From positions 1 through 64,000 of the forward strand of contig CANRFJ010000011.1 of NCBI GenBank assembly GCA_947629865.1: a stretch of 64,000 bases of DNA, written 5' to 3'. How positions within the stretch are numbered: position 1 is the stretch's first letter; each line of letters begins with the position of its first letter. Both the position numbers and the translations under genes were made by a program. The stretch is from an uncultured Lachnospiraceae bacterium (lineage in GTDB: Bacteria; Bacillota; Clostridia; Lachnospirales; Lachnospiraceae). The notes under the pieces are model-generated. The model saw nothing but the letters and a program-made list of their open reading frames with translations, did not search any database and was not told where the DNA came from. Positions 27,087 to 36,441 of the stretch are shown here, piece after piece.

Positions 27087-29249
27087 TCACGAATCCGCCT
27101 GTTCTCTCAGATATATAAGTTTGCTCTGATATTCGCACTCCGCCCCCTCCACTTCCAGTCCTGCCCTCATCAGCACGCTGCCCGGCAATACGGCGTCACG
27201 GTCGGAAAGCCGATAGGATTTTTCCTCGCTGAGCCCTCTCAGATAAATCCGCTCACCCGGACAGCAGAGGCGGACGGCCGTGCGCACAAAGGAAACCAGG
27301 GCCTCCGACTTATCCCGCGACACAACCATGTAGCAGTCGTAGTCCCGTCCCTCGGCCTGGGAGGGAAGGCGGTAATAATCCCCCTGGCTGATCAGCCTGT
27401 GGTACTTCCGGTAATCCTCGATCTGCGTGCGGATTGCCTGCCGCTCCTCCTCCGCAATAGCCGTGACGTCCAGTTCATAGCCGAAGGTTCCAGCCAGAGC
27501 CACGTCACCCCGGCTGGCAAAGGGCACGGTGCGCCCTGTGGCATGGTTCGGGCAGTCGCTCACATGGGCGCCCATTGTTGACAGCGGATACACCATAGCC
27601 GTCCCCCGCTGGATCCGCAGCCGCTCGATAGCGTCCGTATCGTCGCTGCACCATATCTGAGGACTGTAATACAGCATACCCGGATCAAAACGCCCGCCCC
27701 CCGATGAACAATTCTCCAAAAGCAGATCCGGAAAGTCCGTCGTCAGACGGTTCTGCAGATCGTATACCCCCAGCACATAGCGGTGATATACCTCGCCCTC
27801 CGGCACATTGGTGAGCGCCCGGTTCATATCCCACTTTACATAGGAAATGTCCGCGCTCTCCAACACCCGGCAGATCCGGCGGTAAATCTCGTCCCGAACT
27901 TCCCGACGGGAAAAATCCAGCACATACTGCTCGCGGCTTTTGCTCGTGTCCCGTCCGGCCTGTCCGATAATCCAGTCCGGGTGTTCTCTGTACAGATCCG
28001 AATCCGGCGAGACCATTTCCGGCTCCATCCATATCCCGAAAGAAAGGCCGCGCTCTTTCACTCCGTCCACCAGCCGCTTTAATCCTCCCGGCAGTTTTTC
28101 CTCATTGGGCGTCCAGTCGCCGAGCGAACTCGTATCATCCTCCCTGTGTCCGAACCACCCGTCGTCCATGACCAGCATCTCAATCCCGCACTCTCCGGCC
28201 CTCTCCGCTATATCCCAGAGCTTCTCCGTGTCAAAATCAAAATAAGTGGCCTCCCAGTTGTTGATCAGCACCGGACGCTCCTTATCCCGATACGGACTCC
28301 GGATCAGATGTCCTCTGTATAAGTCATGAAACCGTCTCGACATGCCGCCGATCCCCTCGTCCGAAAAAATATGTACTGCCTCCGGCGTCACAAAGCACTC
28401 CCCGGCCTCCAGCTTCCACCGGAACTGATACGGGTGAATCCCCATTACCGCCCGGACATATCCGGACGGGCTCGTCTGCGTGCCGGCCAGAAAATTTCCG
28501 GAATAGACAAAGTTCATTCCATATACGATCCCTTTTTCCTCGTCGGCGTCCCTGCGCGCAACGGCCATAAAGGGATTTGCCTGATGGGAACTGACGCCCC
28601 GAATTGAGGATATACTCTGCTCGCCCCAGCCTATGCCGCGGCGGTATGGCTCCCTCTCTCTCCCCCAGGCGCCGTGCAGCGTTATCAGATCATAGTCGCC
28701 CGGCGGAAATTCCACCTGGCTCGTCAGCGCCCTGGTGAGATGACAGGCGGCGTCTCCCTCGTTTCGCACACGGACGGATTTGACAATGGCATCCTCCTCC
28801 TCGAATACCGAATAGACTAATTCCACCGTGACGGGCAGCTTCCGCTCCCGCAGCCGGATCACCAACGTCTCTCCGTCCTCGCCGAACAGAGCCGGAAGCC
28901 CCTGCAAATCCGGTTTCTCCGGAAGGAGTTCATATCCCGCATAGCAAAACTCCAGCGACTCCTTTCCCTCGCCGGCCTCTATCTCCAGACAGTGCTCACG
29001 GAAGTCGCCGTATCCGGGCATCCCGTACTCCCATGGAAATGAATCCTCGAAGTTGACCTTATGCCGGTCTGTCAGCGGTTCTCCCAGCAGATACGAGAGG
29101 TCGTCATAGCGGACGCCCCCGTCCAGCCGGAGTTTCTCCCCATAATACATGTGCCCCAGGAATCCTCCCGGAGCAACGCCGATAAGATAAGTAGATTTTT
29201 TTGTGTCAATCTGAAAATATTTACCGTCCTCGCAGACAAAAACAGCCAT
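27087..29249 (-). CDS. Alpha-galactosidase, GH36
   Basis: A 720-aa cytoplasmic enzyme (no signal peptide) that releases alpha-galactose from raffinose-family oligosaccharides. An N-terminal beta-supersandwich is followed by the barrel. The nucleophile Asp is in SYVKWDMNR (near residue 478) and the acid/base Asp in WCSDDTDAIERL (near 548); MDDGWFGHR and WMEPEMVSPDSDLY are other GH36 signatures. No sugar transporter or regulator is adjacent, so substrate entry depends on genes elsewhere. Confidence 0.96.
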   Translation of the reverse strand: MAVFVCEDGKYFQIDTKKSTYLIGVAPGGFLGHMYYGEKLRLDGGVRYDDLSYLLGEPLTDRHKVNFEDSFPWEYGMPGYGDFREHCLEIEAGEGKESLEFCYAGYELLPEKPDLQGLPALFGEDGETLVIRLRERKLPVTVELVYSVFEEEDAIVKSVRVRNEGDAACHLTRALTSQVEFPPGDYDLITLHGAWGREREPYRRGIGWGEQSISSIRGVSSHQANPFMAVARRDADEEKGIVYGMNFVYSGNFLAGTQTSPSGYVRAVMGIHPYQFRWKLEAGECFVTPEAVHIFSDEGIGGMSRRFHDLYRGHLIRSPYRDKERPVLINNWEATYFDFDTEKLWDIAERAGECGIEMLVMDDGWFGHREDDTSSLGDWTPNEEKLPGGLKRLVDGVKERGLSFGIWMEPEMVSPDSDLYREHPDWIIGQAGRDTSKSREQYVLDFSRREVRDEIYRRICRVLESADISYVKWDMNRALTNVPEGEVYHRYVLGVYDLQNRLTTDFPDLLLENCSSGGGRFDPGMLYYSPQIWCSDDTDAIERLRIQRGTAMVYPLSTMGAHVSDCPNHATGRTVPFASRGDVALAGTFGYELDVTAIAEEERQAIRTQIEDYRKYHRLISQGDYYRLPSQAEGRDYDCYMVVSRDKSEALVSFVRTAVRLCCPGERIYLRGLSEEKSYRLSDRDAVLPGSVLMRAGLEVEGAECEYQSKLIYLREQADS

Positions 29250-29299
29250 TTACTTCTCCCTTCACATATCATCTTCCCTGTGCACCCCGCAGACGGCGC

Positions 29300-29497
29300 T
29301 CACTTACCGGAAAATGTATCTCTAATCTCTCTGCCGATTTTCCTCGCGCCGGATTCCAGTGAGTGGACGGCGTTATCGAGCTTTTTGTCCAACTCCTTTT
29401 CCTTTGCATAGCGTCCGGCCCTGTCCGCGGTGTTGTTCACCGCGTCCACCGCCTTTCCAAAACCGCTCATCAGCTTGTCTTTATTCAGTAACGGCAT
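29300..29497 (-). CDS. Small hypothetical amphipathic helical protein
   Basis: 65 aa, charged and helical, with no cysteine and no membrane segment: KAVDAVNNTADRAGRYAKEK then KKLDNAVHSLESGARKIGRE. The spacing of Ala, Val and Leu suggests amphipathic helices. The ATG at 29497 is 7 bases after AGGAGG; the GTG just before it is less well placed. Between purB and the alpha-galactosidase gene. I do not recognise its family. Confidence 0.7.
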   Translation of the reverse strand: MPLLNKDKLMSGFGKAVDAVNNTADRAGRYAKEKELDKKLDNAVHSLESGARKIGREIRDTFSGK

Positions 29498-29521
29498 CAC
29501 GCCACCTCCTAACCTCTGTCC

Positions 29522-30976
29522 CTAGCAGGTAATCTCCGCCTTCAGTCCCAGCAGTTCCCTGTTCTCATCGAGAACCGGCTGGATCACTTCCTCGACAAAT
29601 TCCTTCACCTGGCTCGGCGCCCGGCCCACATACCTGGCCGGTTCCATCGTCTCCTTCAATTCTTCCAGTGTCATCGGGAACGCCTCGTCCTCGGCGATCA
29701 GTTCGAGAAGGTTGTTCTCCAGTCCCCTCTCCTTCACATTTTTTCCGGCCTCCATGGACAATTCGCGGATCTTCTCATGCAGTTCCTGCCGGTTGCCCCC
29801 CGCTTTTACGGCATCCATCATGATATTTTCTGTCGCCATAAAGGGGAGTTCGGACATCAGCCTTTTGGTGATTACCTTATCGTATACCACAAGGCCGTCC
29901 ACCACATTCAGGAACAGATCCAGAATACCGTCCACGGCCAGGAAGCCCTCCGCCACGCTGAGACGCTTGTTGGCCGAGTCGTCCAGCGTCCTCTCAAACC
30001 ACTGACAGGCCGAAGTAATAGCCGGATTCAGGGCGTCAATCATCACATAACGGGAAAGGGAGGCGATCCGCTCGCTGCGCATTGGATTTCTCTTATAGGC
30101 CATGGCCGAAGATCCGATCTGCCCCTTCTCAAAGGGTTCCTCAATCTCCTTCAAATGCTGTAACAGGCGGATATCATTGGAAAACTTATGGGCGGTAGCC
30201 GCAATCCCCGCCAGCACGTTGCACACCCGCGTGTCCAGTTTGCGGGAATAGGTCTGCCCCGATACCGGAAAGCAGGCCTCAAAGCCCATTTTCTCCGCGA
30301 TTTTTTTGTCCGCCTCCCTGCATTTTGACTCGTCTCCGTCAAACAATTCCAGAAAACTGGCCTGGGTGCCGGTCGTTCCCTTGGAGCCGAGAAGCTTCAT
30401 ATTAGAGAGAACATATTCCAGATCCTCCAGATCCATCAGCAGCTCCTGCATCCACAGAGTAGCGCGCTTCCCCACGGTAGTCGGCTGGGCCGGCTGGAAA
30501 TGAGTGAAGGCAAGCGTCGGCAAATCTCTGTATTTCATGGCAAAATCCGACAACTCCTTCAGAACATTGACCACCTTTTTCTTCACCAGCTTCAGCGCCT
30601 CTGTCATAATAATCACGTCCGTGTTGTCGCCCACATAACAGGAAGTGGCCCCCAGGTGAATGATCCCCGCCGCCTTCGGGCACTGCTTCCCATAGGCATA
30701 TACATGGCTCATCACATCATGGCGCACTTCGCGCTCCCTGGCCTTTGCCACCTCGTAATTGATGTCCTCCGCATGTTCTTTCATCTCGGCGATCTGCTCG
30801 TCCGTAATGCGCGGATTGCCGTCCGCGTCCTTCAGCCCCAGCTCCTGCTCCGTCTCCGCCAGGGCAATCCACAATTTGCGCCACGTCCTGAATTTCATGT
30901 CCGGTGAAAAAATAAACTGCATCTCCCGGCTGGCATACCGCTCAGACAGCGGGCTTATATACTTATCTGTACTCAT
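29522..30976 (-). CDS. purB: Adenylosuccinate lyase
   Basis: A 484-aa homotetrameric enzyme acting twice in purine synthesis (SAICAR to AICAR; adenylosuccinate to AMP). The fumarase-superfamily signature is SSAMAYKRNPMRSERI; HLGATSCYVGDN and THFQPAQPTTVGKRA contribute other active-site regions. The ATG at 30976 follows GAAAGGAAT. 37 bp behind purF in a purC-purF-purB unit. Confidence 0.97.
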   Translation of the reverse strand: MSTDKYISPLSERYASREMQFIFSPDMKFRTWRKLWIALAETEQELGLKDADGNPRITDEQIAEMKEHAEDINYEVAKAREREVRHDVMSHVYAYGKQCPKAAGIIHLGATSCYVGDNTDVIIMTEALKLVKKKVVNVLKELSDFAMKYRDLPTLAFTHFQPAQPTTVGKRATLWMQELLMDLEDLEYVLSNMKLLGSKGTTGTQASFLELFDGDESKCREADKKIAEKMGFEACFPVSGQTYSRKLDTRVCNVLAGIAATAHKFSNDIRLLQHLKEIEEPFEKGQIGSSAMAYKRNPMRSERIASLSRYVMIDALNPAITSACQWFERTLDDSANKRLSVAEGFLAVDGILDLFLNVVDGLVVYDKVITKRLMSELPFMATENIMMDAVKAGGNRQELHEKIRELSMEAGKNVKERGLENNLLELIAEDEAFPMTLEELKETMEPARYVGRAPSQVKEFVEEVIQPVLDENRELLGLKAEITC

Positions 30977-31013
30977 TCCAATTCCTTTCCGCTTCCTCAA
31001 GCCTCATATGTTC

Positions 31014-32450
31014 TCACTTCTCGTACTCGCCCCGAATATCCACCTTCGGCGGCTCGACCGGATAATTGCCGGAAAAACAGGCGTCGCAATACCCATCGTC
31101 GCCATCGATCAGCTCCGGAAGCCGGTGGCCGTCCAGATATCCAAGAGAGTCCGCTCCGATCAGTTTACATATCTCCTCCACCGTATTATTGTGGGCAATC
31201 AGCTGGTCGCAGCTCGGCACGTCCGTTCCGAAATAGCAGGGATATAAATACGGCGGAGAGCTGATCCTCACATGCACTTCAACTGCTCCTGCATCCTTTA
31301 GCATCTTCACAATCCAGCCGCTTGTCGTCCCCCGCACAATGGAGTCGTCCACCATGACAACCCTCTTACCCCGCACGACCTCCTTCAGCACGTTCAGCTT
31401 GATCTGCACGCTGGATTCCCGCGCCGACTGCTTGGGCTTGATGAATGTGCGCCCCACATAACTGTTTTTCATAAAAGCCATGCGGTAGGGGATATTGGAC
31501 TCCAGGGCAAATCCCATCGCGGCGGCGTTGCCGGAATCCGGTACGCCCACCACCAGATCCGCCTCTGCCGGATGCATCTGCGCGAGAATCTTTCCGGCCA
31601 TGATCCGGGAATTGTAAACGCTCACGCCGTCCACATAGCTGTCCGCCCTGGCAAAATAAATATACTCAAAAATGCACCGGGCCGGTTTGACCGTGCACAA
31701 AGTCTCGTCGGAAGCAATCCCGCCCTTATCCAGCATCACGATTTCACCGGGCTTTACATCCCGGATAAATTCCGCCCCGATGGCGTCCAGGGCGCATGTC
31801 TCGCTGGCGAGGATATAACTGTTGTCTCTCCTGCCGATGACAAGCGGGCGGAATCCAAAGGGATCCCTGGCTCCAATCAGTTTTCTCGGACTCGCGATAA
31901 CAATGGAGTACGCTCCCTTCATCTTCATCATGGCATTCTTGACAGCTTCCTCCACCGTCTTTGTACCGAGCCTCTCCCTGGCAATGTGATAGGCGATTAC
32001 CTCGCTGTCGATAGTTGTCTGGAAAATCATTCCATTGTATTCCATCTCCCTGCGAAGCTCCGGCGCGTTGACAAGATTGCCGTTGTGGGCCAACATCAGA
32101 GTTCCCTTCACATAATTCAAAACCAGCGGCTGGATATTCTGGTCGTTGCTGGCCCCCGCTGTCGAATAGCGGACATGGCCCACGCCAATATTGCCCTTTA
32201 GCTTTTCCAGATTCTCCGCATCAAAAACCTCGTTGACAAGGCCCATGCCCTTTTTGGACATCACCTTGCCCTTGGGCCCCTCTGTGTCGCTGACGGCGAT
32301 GCCGCAGCTCTCCTGTCCCCGGTGCTGCAGTGCAAACAGGCCATAGTAAATCGTAGAGGCCACGTCTGCGCAGTCCAAATCATATATGCCAAACACGCCG
32401 CACTCCTCATGCAGTCCGTCTGAATAATGCTCATTCACCTGTGAATTCAT
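31014..32450 (-). CDS. purF: Amidophosphoribosyltransferase
   Basis: A 478-aa enzyme for the first committed step of purine synthesis (PRPP + glutamine to phosphoribosylamine). The nucleophile is Cys17 after a 16-residue propeptide (HEECGVFGIYD). The PRTase domain has the PRPP loop VVMVDDSIVRGTTSGW. Cysteines in ARCIFEYIYF, YPCYFGTDVPSCDQL and YCDACFSGNYP match the [4Fe-4S]-containing Bacillus type, cleaved and oxygen-sensitive. Between purC and purB. Confidence 0.98.
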   Translation of the reverse strand: MNSQVNEHYSDGLHEECGVFGIYDLDCADVASTIYYGLFALQHRGQESCGIAVSDTEGPKGKVMSKKGMGLVNEVFDAENLEKLKGNIGVGHVRYSTAGASNDQNIQPLVLNYVKGTLMLAHNGNLVNAPELRREMEYNGMIFQTTIDSEVIAYHIARERLGTKTVEEAVKNAMMKMKGAYSIVIASPRKLIGARDPFGFRPLVIGRRDNSYILASETCALDAIGAEFIRDVKPGEIVMLDKGGIASDETLCTVKPARCIFEYIYFARADSYVDGVSVYNSRIMAGKILAQMHPAEADLVVGVPDSGNAAAMGFALESNIPYRMAFMKNSYVGRTFIKPKQSARESSVQIKLNVLKEVVRGKRVVMVDDSIVRGTTSGWIVKMLKDAGAVEVHVRISSPPYLYPCYFGTDVPSCDQLIAHNNTVEEICKLIGADSLGYLDGHRLPELIDGDDGYCDACFSGNYPVEPPKVDIRGEYEK

Positions 32451-32480
32451 TCTTTTCCTTTCCTTTCTGTGCGCTTTCCC

Positions 32481-33194
32481 TTATTTTACAAGTCCAATTC
32501 TCTTTGCCACTTCGTTATAGGCATCTTCAACTCCTCCGAGGTCACGGCGGAAACGATCCTTATCCAGCTTCTCCCGCGTCTTGATATCCCAGAAGCGGCA
32601 GGTGTCCGGCGAAATCTCATCCGCCAGGATAATCGTGCCGTCGTCGGTCTTTCCAAATTCGATTTTGAAATCAATCAGTTCAATGCCGCACTCCTCAAAA
32701 AACTCCTTGAGGAAATCATTCACCATAAAGGCGTACCGGGTAATCGTGTCGATATCCTCCTGGGTGGCGATGCCGATGGCCTTTGCAAAATAATCGTTGA
32801 TGAGCGGATCTCCCAGCGCATCATCTTTATAACTGAACTCAAGCGTCGGACAGAGAAGTTTTCTGCCCTCCTCTATGCCGAGGCGTTTGGAAAAACTTCC
32901 GGCCGCCGTATTGCGGATAATCACCTCCAGCGGTATAATGGAAACCTTTTTGACAGCCGTCTCCCTGTCGCTCAGCTCCTCCACATAGTGGGTGGGGACA
33001 CCGGCCCTTTCCAGCTTGCGGAACAGAAAATTCGTCATGCGGTTGTTGATAACGCCCTTTCCCACAATGGTTCCCTTCTTCTCGCCGTTAAAGGCAGTGG
33101 CGTCGTCTTTGTAGTCCACAATGTAGATATCCTCTACATCCGTCCTGTAAACCTTCTTTGCTTTTCCCTCATAGAGCATTTCCTTTTTTTCCAC
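32481..33194 (-). CDS. purC: Phosphoribosylaminoimidazole-succinocarboxamide synthase
   Basis: A 237-aa SAICAR synthetase (CAIR + Asp + ATP). [45 protein letters not shown] and [14 protein letters not shown] are diagnostic. The start is probably GTG at 33194, 9 bases after AAGGAGG, giving (M)EKKEMLYEG; the ATG at 33179 is an alternative. Confidence 0.96.
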   Translation of the reverse strand: MEKKEMLYEGKAKKVYRTDVEDIYIVDYKDDATAFNGEKKGTIVGKGVINNRMTNFLFRKLERAGVPTHYVEELSDRETAVKKVSIIPLEVIIRNTAAGSFSKRLGIEEGRKLLCPTLEFSYKDDALGDPLINDYFAKAIGIATQEDIDTITRYAFMVNDFLKEFFEECGIELIDFKIEFGKTDDGTIILADEISPDTCRFWDIKTREKLDKDRFRRDLGGVEDAYNEVAKRIGLVK

Positions 33195-33243
33195 TTTTCG
33201 TTTCCTCCTTGTCCGCTTTTGCAATTATAATTTAATGTAGCAT

Positions 33244-34515
33244 TTATTGTTCTAACACAAGGATACCTCTCTGGATCTTGTTCTGCAAAATCCGCCGCAC
33301 CGATGTGTTAATCACCTTTTCGTCAATTTTTCCGTCACGAACCGCTTCGAGAAGCGCCCCGTAAGCCGCCTGGAAATCCCCCGGCAGAAGCATCATGTCG
33401 CAGCCGGCCTTAACCGCCTCCGTCACGGCAAACTCCGGCGTGTAGTTCCGGAGAATGACATTGTCATTCAACGGCGGCGTCATGATTACGCCGTTAAAGC
33501 CCAGTTCCTCACGGAGAAGTCTGGTGACTATGTCCTCAGACATAAACGCCGGAATTTTCTTCACCGTGATCTTGAGAAATGCGCTGTTGCTCATCATAAT
33601 GCTGTCCGCGCCGGCGTCAATCCCCGCCCTGTAGCTGGCGAAATTGTAACTGCGCAGCTGCATCAGGCTGTCCTGGTTCTCCAGAATCGACTCCGTATAC
33701 TCGCCCGGCACATTTCCCATGCCCGGAAAATATTTCAGCGTCGCTCCGAGTCCGCCGCTGTGCATACCTTCTATCAGTTCCGATACCATGTCCGACACAT
33801 GATCCGGATCCGTCCCGAAGCAGCGGCGCGCATAGTCCGGATTCTCCTCCGAGGCCACATCTGCCACCGGAGCCAGATTCAGATTTACCCCCGTCTGCCG
33901 CAGGCTTCCGGCGATCGTCTGTCCGACCTGGCGTATCTGCTTCTCCGACATCGTCCGCCCCAGTTCGCTCTGGGTGGTATAGCCGGTGTCCTTCAAGGCC
34001 GGCACCTGGGCCGAAAGGGAAAATTCCCCGCCCCCCTCCTCCTCAGCCGCGACATAGAGCGCGCTGCCGGAACAGGCCTTTTGCAGCGAAGCAGTGAGTC
34101 TGGACGCCTGCTTCTGGCTGCCGATATTATTTTTTGTGAGATATACCCCGCCGATATGGTAATCCCGTATCATATCCGCCATCTTCCGAGTCAGCCGGTA
34201 CTGGTTTCCGTCTTCTGTCCGGGCGTCGTCCAACTGCGACAGATGCACAAGAAACATCTGTCCCACCTTCTCCTCCAGAGTCATCTCCTTTACGATGTCC
34301 TCCGCCATGGAAAAAGCTTCTTCGTCAGAAATATCCGGCAGTTCCGTCACTGCCGCCCCGCCGGAGACTCCTCCGCCCGTGGAGACCGCCCCGCCGGACG
34401 AAGCCATTCCCGTACCGCTCCCCGCCGTTCCGCCGTCGGATAATCTTTTACCGGCAATCACGAGAATCCCTATACATACCAGAACCATTCCGACCGCCAG
34501 TGCAAACCGTCTCAT
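33244..34515 (-). CDS. Membrane-anchored GH3 (NagZ-like) protein, probably not catalytic
   Basis: 423 aa. An uncleaved signal anchor (about residues 5-22) and a Gly/Ser/Thr-rich linker lead to a GH3 N-terminal barrel (about 75-423: EKVGQMFLVHL, GGVYLTKNN, LKYFPGMGNVPGE, GFNGVIMTPPLNDN). In active NagZ enzymes the KHFPGHG loop supplies the acid/base His and an Asp in the GVI-x-DDL segment is the nucleophile. Here these read KYFPGMG and GVIMTPPLND, so both appear to be lost. The ATG at 34515 is chosen because the frame upstream overlaps the promoter. It lies 49 bp before purC and may be co-transcribed. Confidence 0.85.
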   Translation of the reverse strand: MRRFALAVGMVLVCIGILVIAGKRLSDGGTAGSGTGMASSGGAVSTGGGVSGGAAVTELPDISDEEAFSMAEDIVKEMTLEEKVGQMFLVHLSQLDDARTEDGNQYRLTRKMADMIRDYHIGGVYLTKNNIGSQKQASRLTASLQKACSGSALYVAAEEEGGGEFSLSAQVPALKDTGYTTQSELGRTMSEKQIRQVGQTIAGSLRQTGVNLNLAPVADVASEENPDYARRCFGTDPDHVSDMVSELIEGMHSGGLGATLKYFPGMGNVPGEYTESILENQDSLMQLRSYNFASYRAGIDAGADSIMMSNSAFLKITVKKIPAFMSEDIVTRLLREELGFNGVIMTPPLNDNVILRNYTPEFAVTEAVKAGCDMMLLPGDFQAAYGALLEAVRDGKIDEKVINTSVRRILQNKIQRGILVLEQ

Positions 34516-34592
34516 ATGTCCTTTGTACCCCTCTCTGGTATCGCAATTCCTTCTCAACCTAGTTCTGCGTTTCTCCCCCTGACGCAATTCAT

Positions 34593-34621
34593 ATTATACT
34601 ATATTATTTCCGTACATACAA
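34593..34621 (-). promoter_or_regulatory. Sigma-A promoter of the GH3-like/pur unit
   Basis: On the minus strand TTGTAT (34616-34621), 17-bp spacer and TATAAT (34593-34598), about 75 bp upstream of the GH3-like start. No purine riboswitch fold was recognised in the leader. Confidence 0.75.
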
Positions 34622-34711
34622 ACAAAATATTTTTGTTTCAAAATCTTTTTGTAAACCGCCCAAGCAGGAGTGCATAGGATAACAGTGTAAATGAATATAG
34701 GAGGAACGATT

Positions 34712-34945
34712 ATGAGCGATTTATCAGCAACACAGTGCGGAGGGGACTGTTCCTGCAACGGGGGAAGCGGGTTTTCCTCCTGCTGGATTATCATTATCCT
34801 TTTGCTCTGCTGCAACGGCGGTAATGACGGCTGCGGAATGGGCGGCGGACTTGGCGGCGGCAGCTGCGGCTGCATCATTCTGATCCTGCTGCTTCTCAGC
34901 TGCTGTGGCAACGGCGGACTTGGCGGCAACGGCTTCGGCTGCTAA
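34712..34945 (+). CDS. Small glycine/cysteine-rich protein of the 'high-cysteine HCB' type
   Basis: A 77-aa peptide starting MSDLSATQCGGDCSC at the ATG after ATAGGAGG. Two hydrophobic segments (SSCWIIIILLLCC and CGCIILILLLLSCC) alternate with Gly/Asn/Cys runs (CNGGNDGCGMGGGLGGGSC, GNGGLGGNGFGC). About 15 residues are Cys. Similar Clostridia proteins are labelled 'chorion class high-cysteine HCB protein 13', a name based on composition only. The hydrophobic blocks suggest membrane association. Monocistronic, with strong terminators downstream. Function unknown. Confidence 0.8.
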   Translation: MSDLSATQCGGDCSCNGGSGFSSCWIIIILLLCCNGGNDGCGMGGGLGGGSCGCIILILLLLSCCGNGGLGGNGFGC

Positions 34946-34959
34946 TCCTTTTCTCCACA

Positions 34960-34992
34960 CAGGGGGCGTCCCGCAGGACGGGGCGCCCCCTG
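34960..34992 (+). terminator. First hairpin after the Gly/Cys-rich gene
   Basis: CAGGGGGCGTCCC pairs with GGGGCGCCCCCTG around GCAGGAC. No T-run follows directly, so it probably works with the next hairpin. Confidence 0.5.
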
Positions 34993-34998
34993 CACTAA

Positions 34999-35040
34999 GA
35001 GAGAGGCGGTCTCTCATGACCGCCTCTCTCATTTCTTTTG
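34999..35040. terminator. Terminator between convergent genes
   Basis: GAGAGAGGCGGT pairs perfectly with ACCGCCTCTCTC, followed by ATTTCTTTTG on the plus strand. It lies between the Gly/Cys-rich gene and the small minus-strand ORF and may act in both directions. Confidence 0.75.
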
Positions 35041-35045
35041 TATAT

Positions 35046-35204
35046 TCATTCTCTCTCGCAGCGTCCTGCCCGTCCGGATATGTCCTCTCCGAAGTATTCC
35101 TCTCTCTCCCTTTCCGAAAGGCACTGGTAGCACTCCATATCCACCTCATAAATCGTGGTGTCATCTACCACCAGTCGGGTAGCCGAATCATACCGTTCTC
35201 TCAT
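35046..35204 (-). CDS. Possible 52-aa hypothetical protein downstream of aroC
   Basis: The ORF begins MRERYDSATRLVVDDTTIYE, continues with VDMECYQCLSERERE and ends near GRAGRCERE. It is preceded by AGAGAGGA at acceptable spacing and lies 50 bp after the aroC stop. The alternating hydrophobic and acidic start (RLVVDDTTIYEVDMEC) looks protein-like. It contains a C-x2-C pair. I do not recognise a family. Confidence 0.5.
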   Translation of the reverse strand: MRERYDSATRLVVDDTTIYEVDMECYQCLSEREREEYFGEDISGRAGRCERE

Positions 35205-35254
35205 ATGGCGGCAAATCCTCTCTCAGCGTTTTCTACATTATATGACAAAATATG

Positions 35255-36358
35255 TCAAAAGTCATAAAATTCCCGTATTTTGTCCATTCGGGCCGTCATT
35301 CCCACAAAGAGCCTGTCCACCAGCGTCAGAGCTGCCATGGCCTCCACCACTACCACTGCCCGCGGCACGATCACCGGATCATGCCGCCCTTTTATCTGTA
35401 TCTCGACGTCTTCCCCCGCCTGATTCACCGTCTTCTGCGGCTGGAAAATCGAGGGAGTGGGTTTGAAGGCCGCCCGGATAACTATATCGTCCCCGTCGCT
35501 GATGCCTCCCAGTATCCCTCCCGCAGAATTGGTTCTCTTTTTTACCCGTCCGCCGGCGTCCATATAAAAACTGTCGTTGTTCTCCGAGCCGGTTCTCTCC
35601 GCCACCGCAAATCCGGCGCCGATCTCCACTCCCTTTACGGCGCCGACGGAAAAGATGGCTCCCGCCAGCGCTGCGTCCAGTTTGCCAAAAACCGGCTCTC
35701 CCACTCCTGCCGGCACGCCGCTTATCACGCACTCCACAATACCGCCGGCGGAATCGTGTTCCTCCATCTTCTGCGCCAGATACCTCTCCGCCTCCTCCGA
35801 CCGCTCTAAGTCGGGCATCCGCAGCGGGCTCTTTTCGATGTTGTCCGGATTCATGGCCTCCTCCCTGCAGACAAAGGGGCCGATCTGCTTTGTATAGGCA
35901 GTTATACGGATCCCCAGTTGTGCCAGGATTTTCATGGCGACTGCGCCTCCGGCCACGCGCCCAATCGTCTCCCTGCCGGATGAGCGTCCGCCGCCCCGAT
36001 AGTCCCGGAAGCCATATTTGGCGTCAAAGGTGTAGTCGGCATGTCCCGGCCGGTAAACTCCGGCAATCTCCGAGTAATCCTTTGATTTCTGGGAAGTGTT
36101 TGACACCATCATGGAAATGGGGGCTCCTGTGGTCTTTCCCTCAAACACTCCGGACAGTATTGTAACGGCGTCTCCCTCACGGCGCGGCGTGGCATACTTC
36201 GTCTCCCCCGGCTTTCTGCGATCCAGAAATGCCTGTATATCCGCCTCGCACAAGCTCACTCCCGCGGGGCAGCCGTCCACCACAACTCCCAGTCCGGCGC
36301 CGTGGGATTCGCCCCATGTGGATATCCGAAAGTTCTCTCCAAATATTGAACCCGCCAT
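35255..36358 (-). CDS. aroC: Chorismate synthase
   Basis: A 367-aa FMN-dependent enzyme (EPSP to chorismate), last step of the shikimate pathway. GESHGAGLGVVVDGCPAG, RPGHADYTF, GGRSSGRETIGRVAGGA and GRHDPVIVPRAVVVVEAMA are diagnostic. It stands alone, without other aro genes, divergent from the CheX-like gene. AAAGGAAG precedes the ATG. Confidence 0.98.
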   Translation of the reverse strand: MAGSIFGENFRISTWGESHGAGLGVVVDGCPAGVSLCEADIQAFLDRRKPGETKYATPRREGDAVTILSGVFEGKTTGAPISMMVSNTSQKSKDYSEIAGVYRPGHADYTFDAKYGFRDYRGGGRSSGRETIGRVAGGAVAMKILAQLGIRITAYTKQIGPFVCREEAMNPDNIEKSPLRMPDLERSEEAERYLAQKMEEHDSAGGIVECVISGVPAGVGEPVFGKLDAALAGAIFSVGAVKGVEIGAGFAVAERTGSENNDSFYMDAGGRVKKRTNSAGGILGGISDGDDIVIRAAFKPTPSIFQPQKTVNQAGEDVEIQIKGRHDPVIVPRAVVVVEAMAALTLVDRLFVGMTARMDKIREFYDF

Positions 36359-36384
36359 TTTTTACACTTCCTTTCAAAATTGCT

Positions 36385-36412
36385 TTGCTTTTTCTGCGTT
36401 CTATTGTATAAT
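36385..36412 (+). promoter_or_regulatory. Sigma-A promoter of the CheX-like/CheY pair
   Basis: TTGCTT (36385-36390), 16-bp spacer, TATAAT (36407-36412), about 30 bp upstream of the start. No flagellar sigma-D (TAAA-N15-GCCGATAT) element is visible. Confidence 0.7.
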
Positions 36413-36441
36413 AAATTTAACACAATTGAAAGGAGATTTTT

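Noticed and set aside
34724-35164. 146-codon minus-strand ORF opposite the Gly/Cys-rich gene
   Set aside because: It spans a terminator and is the low-complexity complement of the Gly/Cys codons.
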